Below are positions 1 through 13,274 of a stretch of DNA of 64,000 nt, piece by piece (position 1 is the first letter of the stretch; every line of letters begins with the position of its first letter). The stretch spans positions 25,145,320-25,209,319 of the forward strand of contig CM067569.1 of NCBI GenBank assembly GCA_034336665.1. The letters run 5' to 3'. Under the pieces are notes generated by a model, which had not been told where the DNA came from, searched no databases, and worked only from the letters and a program-made list of their open reading frames with translations. This stretch comes from Luscinia megarhynchos. Its lineage: Eukaryota; Chordata; Aves; Passeriformes; Turdidae. Both the position numbers and the translations under genes were made by a program.

Positions 1-1848
1 AGGAAACAAAAAATGCTTTTTGTATATATTAAGAGTTTTCTTTCTGAGTCTACAAACAATCATCCAACAAAAGCAGACAAGATTAACTATCATCAGCCTG
101 TGAGTTCTACTCTCTCTTGCTTTTGGTTTTGCTTTTTCTTGGTTTTCAATGCCACTTAAGGAGAGTAATTGTAGCTGGGGAATCAGCATTCATGGTTTTA
201 AGGTAACACTTCAGGAGAATGCAGGCCTCTCAAATAATCCTCTTATCACATATTATAAAAAACCCCACAAGCTCTCAAAATGCTGAGAAATGAGTTTGCA
301 GGATCATTGTTTATTTTGCCTTCACACTTCTTTTTGGACTTGCTTCTGTCTAGTTAAATGCATTGGTCCTTGTGACCTTTGGAGGGTCACCCTCCATTAA
401 AAAGCCTCTCTGGTACTAGTACTCCAGAAATGTTGCCCAGCTGCATTTCACATTAACTTGTAAAACCTCAAATTTGAACTTCTTCCAGCTGTGCTTTTAC
501 TATCAAGAGCATTTGCTTTATGGCCATGAAGCACCTCAGCAGGTTTTCTTCTAGGACAACTGTGACCAACACTACAGCATTGTAGGGTTATGTAATGTTT
601 AATTTGGCTTCTCTTCCCAGACAATTTGACTTTTTAAATATTTGTGAAAAGGTACGATAGTGCTTTACCATCATATCTTTTTGGCATAGCACTTCTGTCT
701 ATGAAAAAAAAAAAAAGGATGATCCTAAGAGAATGATTGATATCAGCATTTTCCCTTATTCCATTTTACTGATAATGACTCATCACTCAATGTAACAGGA
801 TTCCAAATATTCTGTTAACTTTATTGCCATACTCACCTGGACTGAGCCATAATAAAGTTTCTCTGTAAATCTCTTTATAATTCATGTATTGCCCATCATT
901 GTATTTTTTTTTTGATGGCATTCTATGATCTTTATTAGAAGATACCTACGGACAAAATCTTCCAGATCGGTATGACTCCTTTGCTTTGAAATGAGGCTAA
1001 AGACAGGAAAAAACTTGATGTAAAAACAACCCTGCCCCTCTGCATTCCTCTGCAGTGTCTATAATGTCAATTGAAACCACTGTTCCAATAGGAATAGCAA
1101 TGTGAATCTTTCTATTGACTGTAAGAGTCTTCATATTTGGCACCATCCTATAGTTTTTCTGCTTTTACTCACAGCAGTTCTGGAAAGACCATCCCTCTTC
1201 TAGTTCATATAACAAAGACTGACTGAAAGGCAGAGATTTACTGCAGCCTTGAAAAAGCCCTGGAAATTAGTGAATAAGACTTAACTGACAAAAACTTTTA
1301 TGAATGATTGCAGTTGATGATGCTGATTCTCCAGAAAGATGACTGATAAATTGTCTTGACTCTAGACCTCACACTTTCATCAGATTGTTTTACCTGCTCA
1401 TTTTCCCATTTTCTACATTTATTTGCCTTTCTCCCCTTCCCTCACTTTTTCTTGCTTATATCCATTTAGATAAAACACATCTCCCTTTCTTCTTATTTTT
1501 TTTCCCCTCCTTTTACTTGTGTGTTTCCATCTCCTTTCTTGTCACTACTGATATCCCATTCAGGTTATAAATCACTGAAAATGGAGCCTACATAGGTGAA
1601 TGATACCTGTAGAAGTGAGAAAACAAGTTTGACTACTACTAAATAACAGACAAAACATGAGGACAGCAGAAGAGGAAAGAAGAAGGCAGGTATCTCTAAG
1701 ACTTAGGCATCCTCACTTCAGCTGCAGAAAAATCAAGTTTTCCCAGCAAGCAGTACAGGCTCCTTCACTCATGGTTTCACCACCATGGTAACTTTTAGGT
1801 GACTTATTTTGAGTGAGGATTGTATCAAGAACTTGGAACAACTTCTGC

Positions 1849-1880
1849 ATTACTAGAATCAGTTATTACTAGAATCAGTT
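1849..1880. repeat. 16-bp perfect tandem duplication
   Basis: The unit ATTACTAGAATCAGTT occurs twice back to back without mismatch. It is a small local duplication in noncoding DNA. Confidence 0.9.
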
Positions 1881-3070
1881 ATTCAATAAGCTGTGCAATT
1901 TCTCTCTCTTATCACAGCTTTCAAATGTTAAGAATAATGATATGTAAAGATCACACACTACAGTACACTTACAAGTTACTGTAGTAACTTAAAATTACAA
2001 TTCCACTACATTAAAGAACCAAACCATGCTTAAGTGTAGCAATATACAGGAATACTTCATGGATACAGACAACATTTAGGAAAAGTGTTTTCCTAAATGC
2101 TTCTGTTTCATTCTCTCACTTTTATCTTCAGATATGATTGCACTAAGTTAACTGTTTAACAGGCTAATAGTTTAAATTTCTTATTTGGCTATTTTATTCG
2201 CACTTTGTACAAGGAAATTACTCCTAATTAATGCCTGTGGAAATAATTTTTCAGGTGTTTACAAAAACAACTTTAATACTAGTTTCATTTTTGCTGTTTA
2301 CTATTAGTAGTTTGTATAATACAAATAACATGTTTTCAAGGAATTACTGCAGTCCATCTTTTTTTCCTATTGGAAATGAGCAAGAAGTTATGTGAGTGTC
2401 ATGGGAATATCCTCAAGGGCTTTTTGGTTGGTTGGTGAAAAGCCTTGATGTAGCCTAGGGAACACAGGGAATTCAAAACTCACTTCCCACCTGCTTCAGA
2501 ACTCTCACCTCTATCTAGTATTATCTGAAAATGAGAGTGGCTCAAGGACTCTCAAATGAGCAGGTGTAGATTTCACTGGTCCGTAAACATCCAGGATAAA
2601 ATAAATACTGCAGAGCAGAGAAAAATGGTTCTGATTGTAGAAGGAAAGAAGGCAGTGTGTGCCCTGAGATGGGTGTTTATTACCTAGCATTTATTCTTTC
2701 ATCTCACCTTTCACCTTCTCTGGACTGGACTATGGGATCTCCTGCACATGACCATGAGCATTTCATTCTGGAGGGCCTTTATGACTTCTGAGTAAATACC
2801 ACTTCCATTCAGAGCAATTCCTTGGTGTGCATTCTATGTAACTCATTCCACAGTAACTTCAGTTTCAGAGAGATCATCTGCTGCATCTCCCATCTGCCAT
2901 CCCTGCCACTTCCTAAGAAGTCTTTCCAGGTTCTTCCATTACTAATATCAGTGAAAATAATTAATTTTGCTTCTCTCTCCTGTGCTTGTTGTTTCTGCAT
3001 CTGTGTGACCTCAAATTCTCTATTCCAATGCCTCACTGAACCACAGTGTTTGAATCTGGACAGTCTGTAC

Positions 3071-3120
3071 TCCAACTTTCTGCTCAAAGCAGGAACAACT
3101 TGAACAGGTTGTTCATGGCC
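3071..3120 (-). mobile_element. Probable CR1 LINE 3'-end relic
   Basis: The stretch reads like the reverse complement of the CR1 tail: a CTGCTCAAAGCAGG core followed by a degraded 'aacttgaacaggttg' segment. It is short and diverged, with no coding part. The call rests on memory of the CR1 3' consensus, so a repeat-library search would decide it. Confidence 0.35.
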
Positions 3121-6100
3121 ATGCTATAAAGTAGTGTGTGCCAGACCTTTAAATGTGAAGTGACTACTTCTACTTTCTCAGGAAATAATTAAAGCTACAT
3201 TGGGGCTAAACTGGGCTTTCATTAAAATATATCTTGGTGTTAATTTCACTGAGAGCACTATTTCTTTAAAGGTAAACAGAAATGAACACTAATTAATTTT
3301 CTATTTATTCACCTAATAAAAGTACTAGCAGTTCATGCCTTTACCCTGAGATAATGATAAATTTAAAAGTTCCTTTTCTAATCATTCTTCATAAATAAGC
3401 CTTATTGTACCAGAAATGGTGCAAAATAGCTAGATTAGTAAAAGTTTTCCATTTACTGATTGGTTACTATTCCTTCATTTAAGCAGCATTAAACCATACT
3501 AGTATATAATTAGTTCTGCCTTTAGTCTTTGGCAGTTCTCCTGTTTAAGTTACAAGCTCTGTAAAGCAATACACAAGCATTTGTTTATGTTACATGCTTA
3601 TGTGAAGGCCTATTACAACAGAATCAGAAGTTCTTTGCATCCTTCAGAAATGATGAGAAGGTAGAAGGGAAAGAATAGAGCCCTGTTCCACATTCACCTC
3701 ACACAAAAGTTGCAGTGTGCAAATGTAGCAGTGTACAACACTCAGATTTAGCATTTTACTCCTAAGCCACTATAGTAAATTTAGTCAATTAAGCCATTTA
3801 TTGTTAAGATTATGCCTTAGACAGGTGTGGAAAAAGTCTTCAATCAGAAATGGTCTCCCTTTAACCTTACAAAAAGCCATCTATATATTTTACAAGATGT
3901 TTTTTTCGGCTGATATGGTCAGTTGTTTGGCTAGGGAAAGATTGTCATGACATGTAACAAAGCACAACCCTTAATTTCAATTGCATGGAGTATGACCACC
4001 CATGAGATCCATACATAGCCACAGTTCCTTTCTGTGGGAGTAGCTAGAGCTCTCTGCTGTGAATGACAGGTTTGATCACCTGCCCAGACTAAACCTCATT
4101 ACAGCCATAGATCTGTATCTCAATTTGGCCAGGGAACTTCAGCTGGCTTCCAGCAGCTTGGGCTCTGCTTTTCCATGCCTTGTGACATTATTAGTGTATA
4201 TATGTAAACCATTAGGATTTCCTCAGTACCTTAGGAAAGAGACTGATGCATTTAAACAGCTATTACCCAAGAGTTTTTGCTGCAGTGTTTCATAGATGTT
4301 TACAGTACAGGTGGTCTTTGGACTTTGAAACAAATATTGACTTTAGTACACGAAGTCAAGTTTCAGGAACCTATCTGCAAGAACAGTTGTGGAATTTTGT
4401 TAATTCTGGCTTCCTGACAAGGAACATTAGGTTAAATTCAGACACATTTGACTTTTTCAAGATATAATGCCAGAAGATACTTGTCCTTCATCTGGTATAA
4501 AACTGTAGTTACTCCTCTGGACCAAAACCCTTTACAAGTCTTCCCTACATGTGTAGTGTATGTGAAATAATAACCAATATTTGCAGATGTACCTCTTCCA
4601 TGCTTGCAATGAAAATATTTACATACTTGAACTGCTTGATACAGGCAAACATCTACTCAAACACTCAGTAGTAATCAAGTAAATAATGCATAGCATATTT
4701 TTACATGCATTTTGCATGACTGAAAATAACTACACAATCCAAGAATTAGGATTGTATGGCTATCAGGAGAAAAAAAATACTGCACACATCCAACATGCAT
4801 TTTAGCCATGATTACTATCTATGGTTATTCACAGCTTTTTCAGAAATTCTCCCACTGTCACTGCTACAGAGTTCAAATGCTCTGCCGGTGCTGTGACATC
4901 TGCAGGAAACTCTTAACTAAATCAACTGGTTGGTGACATCTTCCAGAAATCCTCCAACCTGACCTTGGTAGCACAGTTGATCCAGACTGGGAATGTTGCC
5001 ACCTAAGTAGCAATTTCACATACGTCACCTGGGCAAATACACTAGCAACCAGCAAAGATTATTATCTTTCATCTATGTCTGAAAGATTTCACTGCAGTTG
5101 GTCATTTAGCAGTTTTGGATAAAGTCTGAACAAAAACACAGCCAAAAATATTTTTAGATATCTATCTAAACAGAGGATATTAAATAATGGATGAAGGGTA
5201 TGTAGGATCAATTCACACAAGTATATAAACAGTACTATACAAAAATTCATATAGCAATCACAACTCATCATTATTTTTAGATCCTTGTTAACAGATAGAA
5301 TATGGAATGGAAAATTGATCTCACCAAAAAAGGTTCACTTTAGGCTTATAGACATAGTTGCCTTCTCACAGTTTCATTATTATACTCTTCCTCTTTTTTT
5401 TTCTTCCAAGTCCTTTACTCTGAAACAAACTAAAAATCTCAAGACTTGTGATGTGTTACAATCTTGCTTTGACCCTTAGCAAAAAGAACACTTTTAGCAA
5501 TGAGAAATATTAGTACCTGGAACGTTATGTTGCACTAAAACATGAAAAATTATTCAAAGGAACATAAAAGCCCCCAAAAAACTGCTCAATATGATCTGTG
5601 TTTGCAATGTGAATTAAGACTATAAACTTCAAATTTTTATTCTTAAGGTTTAAGATCAATAACATTTTCATTTTTGCAATGGAGAATATTCAAGTTATGC
5701 ACTTGTACTCCAGAAAATAAACCAGCAACACTAGATGATTTCAAGGAAGAAGAGGGTTTTAGTCCTTTAAGCAGAAGCTGAAACCTGCAGCTCTACCAGG
5801 CAGGGAAAGAGAAGGACACACCTATTATCTTTACCACCTTAAACCCTACCCTACACAGGTATATAGCCTCCGCACAGGTAACAGCTCATAGCTAAACACC
5901 TGGAAGAATTCCTCTGAGGGTATATCTCTGTCTTCTCCTCCAATATTTTCTTACCCCCGATTCTTCTTTTTTCCCTCTTCCAGATTCTCCTCCTAATCAA
6001 TTTAAGGAGTGCCTAAATTTCCTACATTTATACCAACCACTGGTTTGATTTCTATGCAGAGGATTCTTTCCTGTTTCTTGATGGGAGGTTGGCAGCTTAC

Positions 6101-9100
6101 AGGTTTCATGCCTCTGCTTCTTTTTTATGTCCACAATCTGTGTTGCTTGTAATTAAACACCAGTGTTGCCTTTGGCCTCTCAACAGTTTGATAAGTCAGC
6201 CAGAAAAAAAGAGATCACATCAGACCTGCCACAATCAAACCTATCAACTACTCCTATTGACTCTGAGAAAAAAAACCCATTTGACTCACACATATTAAGT
6301 TTAACCAGTAAAGTGAAGCATCTCATTTTCTGCTTTTGAAAATTGGTATTGAAATCAACACCTAGCATAAGCCAACTCCTCTCAGGTATCCTCTTTTCTG
6401 TGTTTTCAGAAATCTTGGCTAATGAGAAAACTAATGGCAAGTTTATGCTGCAGCTTATTGTTAAATTCTTCCCAACTGCTACCAATTGGCTTAGAATCCC
6501 AAGAGCAACAGTCGGAGGCTTTGGGTAATCAGTTCTAGCTTGCTCCCTCTCCACCTCTGCAGTACCATAAAACACGCCACTGGGATTCTGTAAGTTTTTA
6601 GAGGCAAGGTCAGCAAGGTTATTTCAATGTGTAATTATTTTAAAGACACATACAGATATTCCCACGCAGTTGGCAGGTGCGTGTTTCTAGGACTCAAGCT
6701 GGATTCCTGCCAGCAAATTCAGTAAACACAGACCTGATCTCCTTAGAAACTAAAATAGGAAATTCATCTCCAGATTTTGAGTTCACAAATATGTCAGCCT
6801 AGTCAAAGCTGCAGGTTTCATTTTTGTGATGTTTATAAAAATGAAATACTGTAAGCAATAAAAATTATTTTACTTAAACTAGGAATTTACTTATCCTACC
6901 AAACAAAGCAAAATTGAGAGAAGTCAATTGACCTTGCTCTAAAGGTTAGATGGTGCTTTGATTTAAAAAAGTAAGGAGAATATTGGTGTATTGCTGCCAG
7001 CTGCATGAGCTCACCACACACGAGTGGTGACTTTCCTGTAGTCACAGAATAATGAAAAAGTTGTAGCTGCTGGAGAGACTTTTGAAGAAACTGCACCAAA
7101 ATAAAGAAGCCTGCTTTTACTGTGTCAAGAGACAGGCCAAATGTATAGAAATAGAAATATATAGGTCTGGCTGTACTTCCTGATTTTTTGTGCCATGCAA
7201 AGAGCTTGGGCAAATTCATAGACAGATTCATACATTGTAACTATGCTGAGTTTCTAAGTGATGGCTAAAAAAACAACACAGAAAAGTCACATAAGGGGGT
7301 ATGGAGGGAACATGCTACAGTTAACAGTAACCTACACCTGAGCAGTGGCAAAACCATTTATCCTAAAGATACTAAGAGGCAGGTGCCTATAAAAACAAAC
7401 TTTTGATATAAGAGAATAGTTATTGTTTCAGTCTAGTGCTTTAGTATATCATCAGTGGTAGTTTTTGTAGAGTTCATACTTCTTACCAATAAATCTGACT
7501 TAATAGTTTTAAAATACAAGCAAATGCAATAACACTTAACCCAAGTTCAAGTGAGAAACAAAATGCTGGTGCATTTTTGCTATAGGCTCCACTTGGATAC
7601 ATATGCCCACAGAAAAAATATTGAAGAACAACTGTCTCAGAACTGCACCACAGTCCCAGACCTAGAAATTTTCAGCTGTCAGGGCCTAGGGGTAACTTTT
7701 CAGAGCAGCCTGGCTTACAATGAAACAAACAGATCCTGTTTCCAGGGTTACAATTATCAGCTAAATAAATAGAATTTTTTAAACTTATCTACTAAACACA
7801 TCAGTGGCAAAACCGCAATTGCTTAAGATAATGAACCAAATACAGGTGTGTCTGTGTGCAGCCAGTCACTTCTGCAAGAAAGTACATCCAAGAGGTGGAG
7901 TAGAAATTAAGCAGAATGATTGGAGAAGCCTGACACACTCCCAGGAATGTGACTTGAAAAAGGGCAAAAGAGAGCTGCAGTGCCCCTCTGCTGAAATGGG
8001 AATGATATATTACCTGACTGTTTCCTCTCTCCAACCCTCCCCAGAATTAAGCTCTTTTTATTTCTGTGGTATCTGTCTTGCATACAGTTTGAAGCAATCA
8101 ATTCTCTCCTGTTTTAATGTTAAGTACATTAAAAGTTTAATAACTAGGAGATGGCTTCTCAGAGGTAGAACTCTATCCTCTTATGATTGCAACCACAACT
8201 TTTTCAGCAACTTCAATGAGATCAAGACTGAGATCCTTGGAACGCATCTTCAGCGCACCAAAAAAGGTGGTTTTTTTGAAACTAAACAACAATAATCAGC
8301 TCTATCAAGGAGCTGAAAATATGACTCAGTTCATTAAGAAAAATATACTAACCAAAATACTGATCAAGTTCAAACATACATCCTCCTCCTCCACTAGGAA
8401 AAGCCAATTTCTTTATCTGGCATCTGCTAGACAACATCTAAACTATGGAGGAACTGCTGAATAAAATAATTTGCTGAACTCAAACACCAGTTGGTTCTTG
8501 CATCAAACTAAAGTTACATTTTCCACAAGTGCTTTCCCAAGATTTTTGAAATAAAACCCCAAAACTTTTATGATATCAACTTCTATTGAGATCCATGAAT
8601 GACTACATGGAGAAAATGGCAGAATTCCCTTGGGGAGTTCATTAAAAAATTCCTAAACCTTCTAAACGCCCTTAGAGAAGCTGGGATTATTCAGATAACT
8701 TTGGTGTGATATGCCTAAATATAAATTTTTATTTCTAAATCAAATCCAAACTTTACATCATGAGTTAAAGTACACTTAAATTTTAAATTGTGATGGATGA
8801 AAGTAATGGGGGAAAATTTGGATCTTTTAGGAAAGCATATATTTCTGTAGCAGTACAGAAATATCAATACAGCCTTTGAAACAGATAACTCAAGAAAGAT
8901 TAATCAACAAGAAACAAATAGCAACTTTCTCTGCTCATCACATTACTTGAGAGTATGAATGTGCATTTACTTTCAGGTGATAAAACAAACATGCCTAGTA
9001 TTAATAATAAAATGGTTTGAAATTTTGGGCATTGATTTTGTATAATCTACAACTAAAGAAAAAATGGGAGCACTCAGTATCTTCAGACGGAACATAATTT

Positions 9101-9350
9101 TTCATTATATAGTATCTTCTAATTTATTTATAATAAAAATAGTGTAGATTACAAAAATTCTGATCTAAATTAAACAGAGATTTTGGTTAATGATAATGAT
9201 TCTATGATGTACAAGTTAACAGGGAAGACCCATAGTATTGAAGTTGCATATACATCTGACTCTTAAATTGTGGGAATGAGTCTCCTGCTGAACTTCTTAA
9301 AAACCTTTTACACTGTGACAGCTCAAAAAAAGGGGACCTTCCTCTACCTT

Positions 9351-9510
9351 TCTTCCATTACTATCAAATGTATACTACTATATATGTATACTCTATATGT
9401 ACTATATGTACCATATATTTATATATAAATGTACACTACTATAAAATTAAATTAATTATTAAGTTACCATTCTTCCATTACTAAGAAAGGCCTTTCTTCC
9501 ATTACTATTA
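9351..9510. repeat. AT-rich low-complexity block with a thrice-repeated motif
   Basis: The motif CTTCCATTACTA appears at about 9352, 9472 and 9496, the last two only about 24 bp apart. Between the first two lies a TATA/TGTA-rich stretch with runs such as TATATATGTATAC. It looks like slippage-derived simple sequence rather than a gene or a complete mobile element. Confidence 0.7.
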
Positions 9511-12500
9511 GCTCAATATCTGTACAAATGCTTGTAATAGTGTAACTTATTCCACTGTATGAATTATAACAAGTACACCAGTATAAAACACAATGAATGC
9601 ATGAAGGTCTATAACAGCAGTGCCAGAAAACAAACAAAGGTAATAAAACCTAGCCACCAAACTCTCCCACAAAAAAAAAAACCAAACAAATAAAACCCCC
9701 CAAAAGCAACATCTCAAAAACAAAAACAAAAGAGCAAATAAGTGTACTGTTGAGATATTTTAAAAAGTACATCAGTCCTTTTCAGCAAATAACAGGCTTA
9801 GACTCTCCTTTCTAGCTGTAGTCAGTAGACTACTCTTTTTCTAACCTAAGTACAGGAAAATCTACAAAGAAGTAAAGCAATTAATAGCTGACTTCAAATA
9901 TGAGTAAGCTGTATCAGCAAAGTTCAGAGGAATTCAATTTAACATTTAATCCAGACTAATTAATCTGGCTCCCATTACCATTAGCAAATTACTGTATAAA
10001 ACTTTTGCTTACAAAAAGATAAGTTAGTTCCTTTAGACTATGATGGAAAACCATTCATCATAAAGGGGACTGCAACTCAATAAAACCTATTCTATTAAAA
10101 GATAACTTGAAAACATGCTTGCTGTAACATGTATTTCTCCATGCAAGAGAAGGTTCCCACACTGCAGAGCTGTTTTCACCTCTGTGAGCAGACTGATAGT
10201 TAATCTGAATCATTTTGTCCTATTCTGGGCTGCATATCTGTTTTCATCCTTGTGCTTCAGTATTGCTGGAATGACAACAGCTGTCAATGGGCATGTTACT
10301 ATCAGCATGTTCTCTGAAGGATCTGGACACGGCCTGGTTACAACCTAAACAAGTCTGCTCTGACTTTGAAGAAAGGAAAAATGACAATTTCATGAATCTT
10401 CTGAATCTAGCATCTTATTTTCAGTGGTGGTTTTCATCACCTGTCTATGAATTCAATCTTCATTCCATAAAAATTTATTCAAGGGGAGTGTAAGCTGCAG
10501 ATGGAGTTACATTTTGTAATTTCCTTTTTTCTTTCCAACGAACAATTTTACATTTTATGCAGAGGTTAAATTGTGTTAACGCTTCTGAAATCACATCATG
10601 TGCAGTAACTAAAATAGTCATCTGTCCTCCCCCAGGCTCAAGCTTGCTATATTCCAAAGAAGGTGAAAGTTCAGAAAGAGAAGGCAAAAATTATTTTAAG
10701 CTGCCTTAATTTCCCTCCAGATTTAGACACCCAAGGAGAATTCATCTACATTTTCAAGCAACCTACAGGCAGGTTTGCACCTCAAGAAAGAGCTGAGCTA
10801 AGAACTGTTTACCTCTTGTCCCATATCCAAGAAAAGAATTCTTATAAAGCTGTAGAAGGGGAACAATGGACCAGGTCTGTGCACATCTGACCCGGAAAAA
10901 AATGGGAATTGCTATAAATAACATTTTAACAACAAATGTTTTCTGTTCCTAACAATACAGAAACAGGTAAATTGGAATCTACCACTTTATTTTGACCCTT
11001 GCTCAGTAATTTTCTGATGAAAGTTTCCATCCAAAACTTCCTATCTTGAAATAAAGTGAGGAATATGGACTGCAGCATCACAAAGAAAAAGTCATAGTTA
11101 AAAATAAGCTGAAACAAAATGTCAAACAGAAGTTGTAGTTTTCATGGGCTATAATTGACAGAGCTCCCAGTGTGTTTATTTAGGATGCACTCTAGTGGAC
11201 ACACATATAACAAAATCAAACAAAGATACAGTGTGAAATGATAAAAAAATTAAAGCAACACAACCTTAGAATTAATTTCTAGCATGTTTTAAAATAGTGT
11301 CTTACATTTTGAATGCTGTATGAAGGTTGAAATTTTCATAGTCAATGTGACTGGACATTAAGTATAAATGGACATGAGTTATCAATTTCTGAAATGTTAA
11401 TCTAAATACTAAGGATCAGTTATACATATTGGTATAATATGTATAATGACAAACTCCATTTATTCATCCCTTTACTCCATCCCTTTGAGACTGGCACAAG
11501 AGGCATGCAGTGTTAACAGGTGTAATTAGAACTGTGGTATCAACCTGTGCCCATAAATGATTCTATTGTAACTAATAACAAATATCATTGTATACTGTGC
11601 CAAAATCTCTTTACTGGAACATCAACCACGAGGGTGTATTCATGCCACAGGAAAGGTTTTGACTACCACAGAAATTGCAAACCAATCAAAGTTATTGTAG
11701 ATAGCAAAGCCTGATCACTTAGACACAAAAGTAGTTCCATTTTTCATGACTCCAAAAGTTACACAAACATTTCTAAGTATTTGTATCTGGTAAGTGACAT
11801 TTTCCTCTTTTGACTTTAAGGATGCTCATATAAAGTATGGTCATTAATAGTATCTAAAAAGCAGTGTAGCAATAAAATGGGCACATAATAAAGGTATTTT
11901 ATCTTTATAGGAAAAAATAATATATTACTGTATGAAAAATCACTAGGTGCCTGTGTTTTTAAAATTTGGTAATATTATTCTTAGTCTGATCTACATGATC
12001 AAAACACATTATTCAGAGCAGGAAAATGTTTATTATGTGACTGACCCTTTTCTTGGGGGGTGTATAGATATGTTTAACAGTTTGCCAAGGATAGCAAGCC
12101 CCTTAGACTCACCAATATTATTAAAAAATTGAAGTGAAATTATGAAAAAAAAAATCTCTTTCATCCCAAGACTGAAGAGTGTAGTGAATGCATTAACTAT
12201 GCACTGATTTTGTAGTGAAAGGTACTTTCATTACACAATATTGAACAGGACCACCTAACCTGTAGTAGAAGACAGAGATGCAAAGGCACATTTTATTGGA
12301 GAACAGGATTTCTTAATGCTGATGTGTTTTCCATTTATAATGAAGATACACAGAACATTCTTGACAACCTGTACCAAGATACCAGTGATTACAGACGTCT
12401 GTTCTTGTAAAAAAATCTTTTTATAGATAACCATGGATCAAGCTAAATATTCTTCCAAATTTTTAAAAGTGAAGTTTTGAGAAATAATAATAGCACTTAG

Positions 12501-13057
12501 TAGAGAACACAGATTTAGTTTCTTGATTTAGAAGTTCAAGGAAAATGCAGAAAAGTCTTAAAAATTTGACTAATCAAAACTAATATGCATACACTTGCAG
12601 CTTACCTAGTACAACACAATACCCAGAAAAGGTTCTAGTAATAAATATAATAATAAATATATTTATCTAATAATAAAGCCTAGAACAAACATATTACAAA
12701 AGCCACCTCATGACTTCTAGAAGACAAGATCTTCTAGTACATACTAAACCAGAGTTAAATTTACCTTTTTCAAATACATTTAGGAAATCTGATTGGATTT
12801 TTGCACTAATTTTAATGTCCAGAATGCTCTCTCCATCTTTTAATCTCTAGAGCATGCCCTTTTTCTATCAGAAACCATTCAAATTCTTGGAAAATAATTT
12901 TCAGTAATAATTTATTCTTTTAATATTGATTCAAATTATATATTGTAGCATCTATCCTCAAATTATATTGACATATTAGTTATATTTGTAATTATTATGG
13001 TTACTTTGATATGCAATAAGTGGAAAATATATTTGCTGCTTTCACATCAGCTGCAGT

Positions 13058-13063
13058 TTTATT
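13058..13063 (-). terminator. Candidate poly(A) signal of DYDC1
   Basis: On the minus strand this reads AATAAA, about 215 nt past the DYDC1 stop codon. It is the nearest canonical signal downstream of the stop that I found. Cleavage would be expected 10-30 nt further down the minus strand. Confidence 0.45.
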
Positions 13064-13274
13064 CCTGCAAGTCAGCCGTGATGGCTACAATGGTTTAAGA
13101 ACAAAAAAAAAGGAATCAGCATCAGAAACTGACTTTATACAAACACTTTAAAAACAGACACTGGAAAAAACAGGTATGTAAATCGGTTCTATTTATAAAA
13201 TACATAAATCAAGATACGACACTTCAGGATCAGCAAGTAATAAGCAGAAAACATTTACTGCTTTCAGGGCAGTT

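Larger units (their letters stand above)
1..13050. other. Gene-free AT-rich flank beyond the 3' end of DYDC1
   Basis: I see no exon set, RNA gene or promoter island that I can support here. The DNA is AT-rich, with polypyrimidine tracts (for example 1385-1560), short A/T runs, small tandem duplications and a likely CR1 relic near 3.1 kb. The open frames are short, mostly lack an ATG or domain pattern, and lack paired splice sites. In mammals MAT1A lies beyond DYDC1 on this side, but I could not find its first exon, so it is either further left or not recognisable to me. Confidence 0.5.

Noticed and set aside
1385..1570. 61-residue Phe/Leu/Ser-rich frame resembling a membrane peptide
   Set aside because: It is the translation of a polypyrimidine tract and does not start with ATG. 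No promoter or conservation pattern is visible.
6180..6575. 131-residue minus-strand frame
   Set aside because: It begins on GTG, contains no domain that I recognise and has no splice partners. Probably chance in AT-rich DNA.
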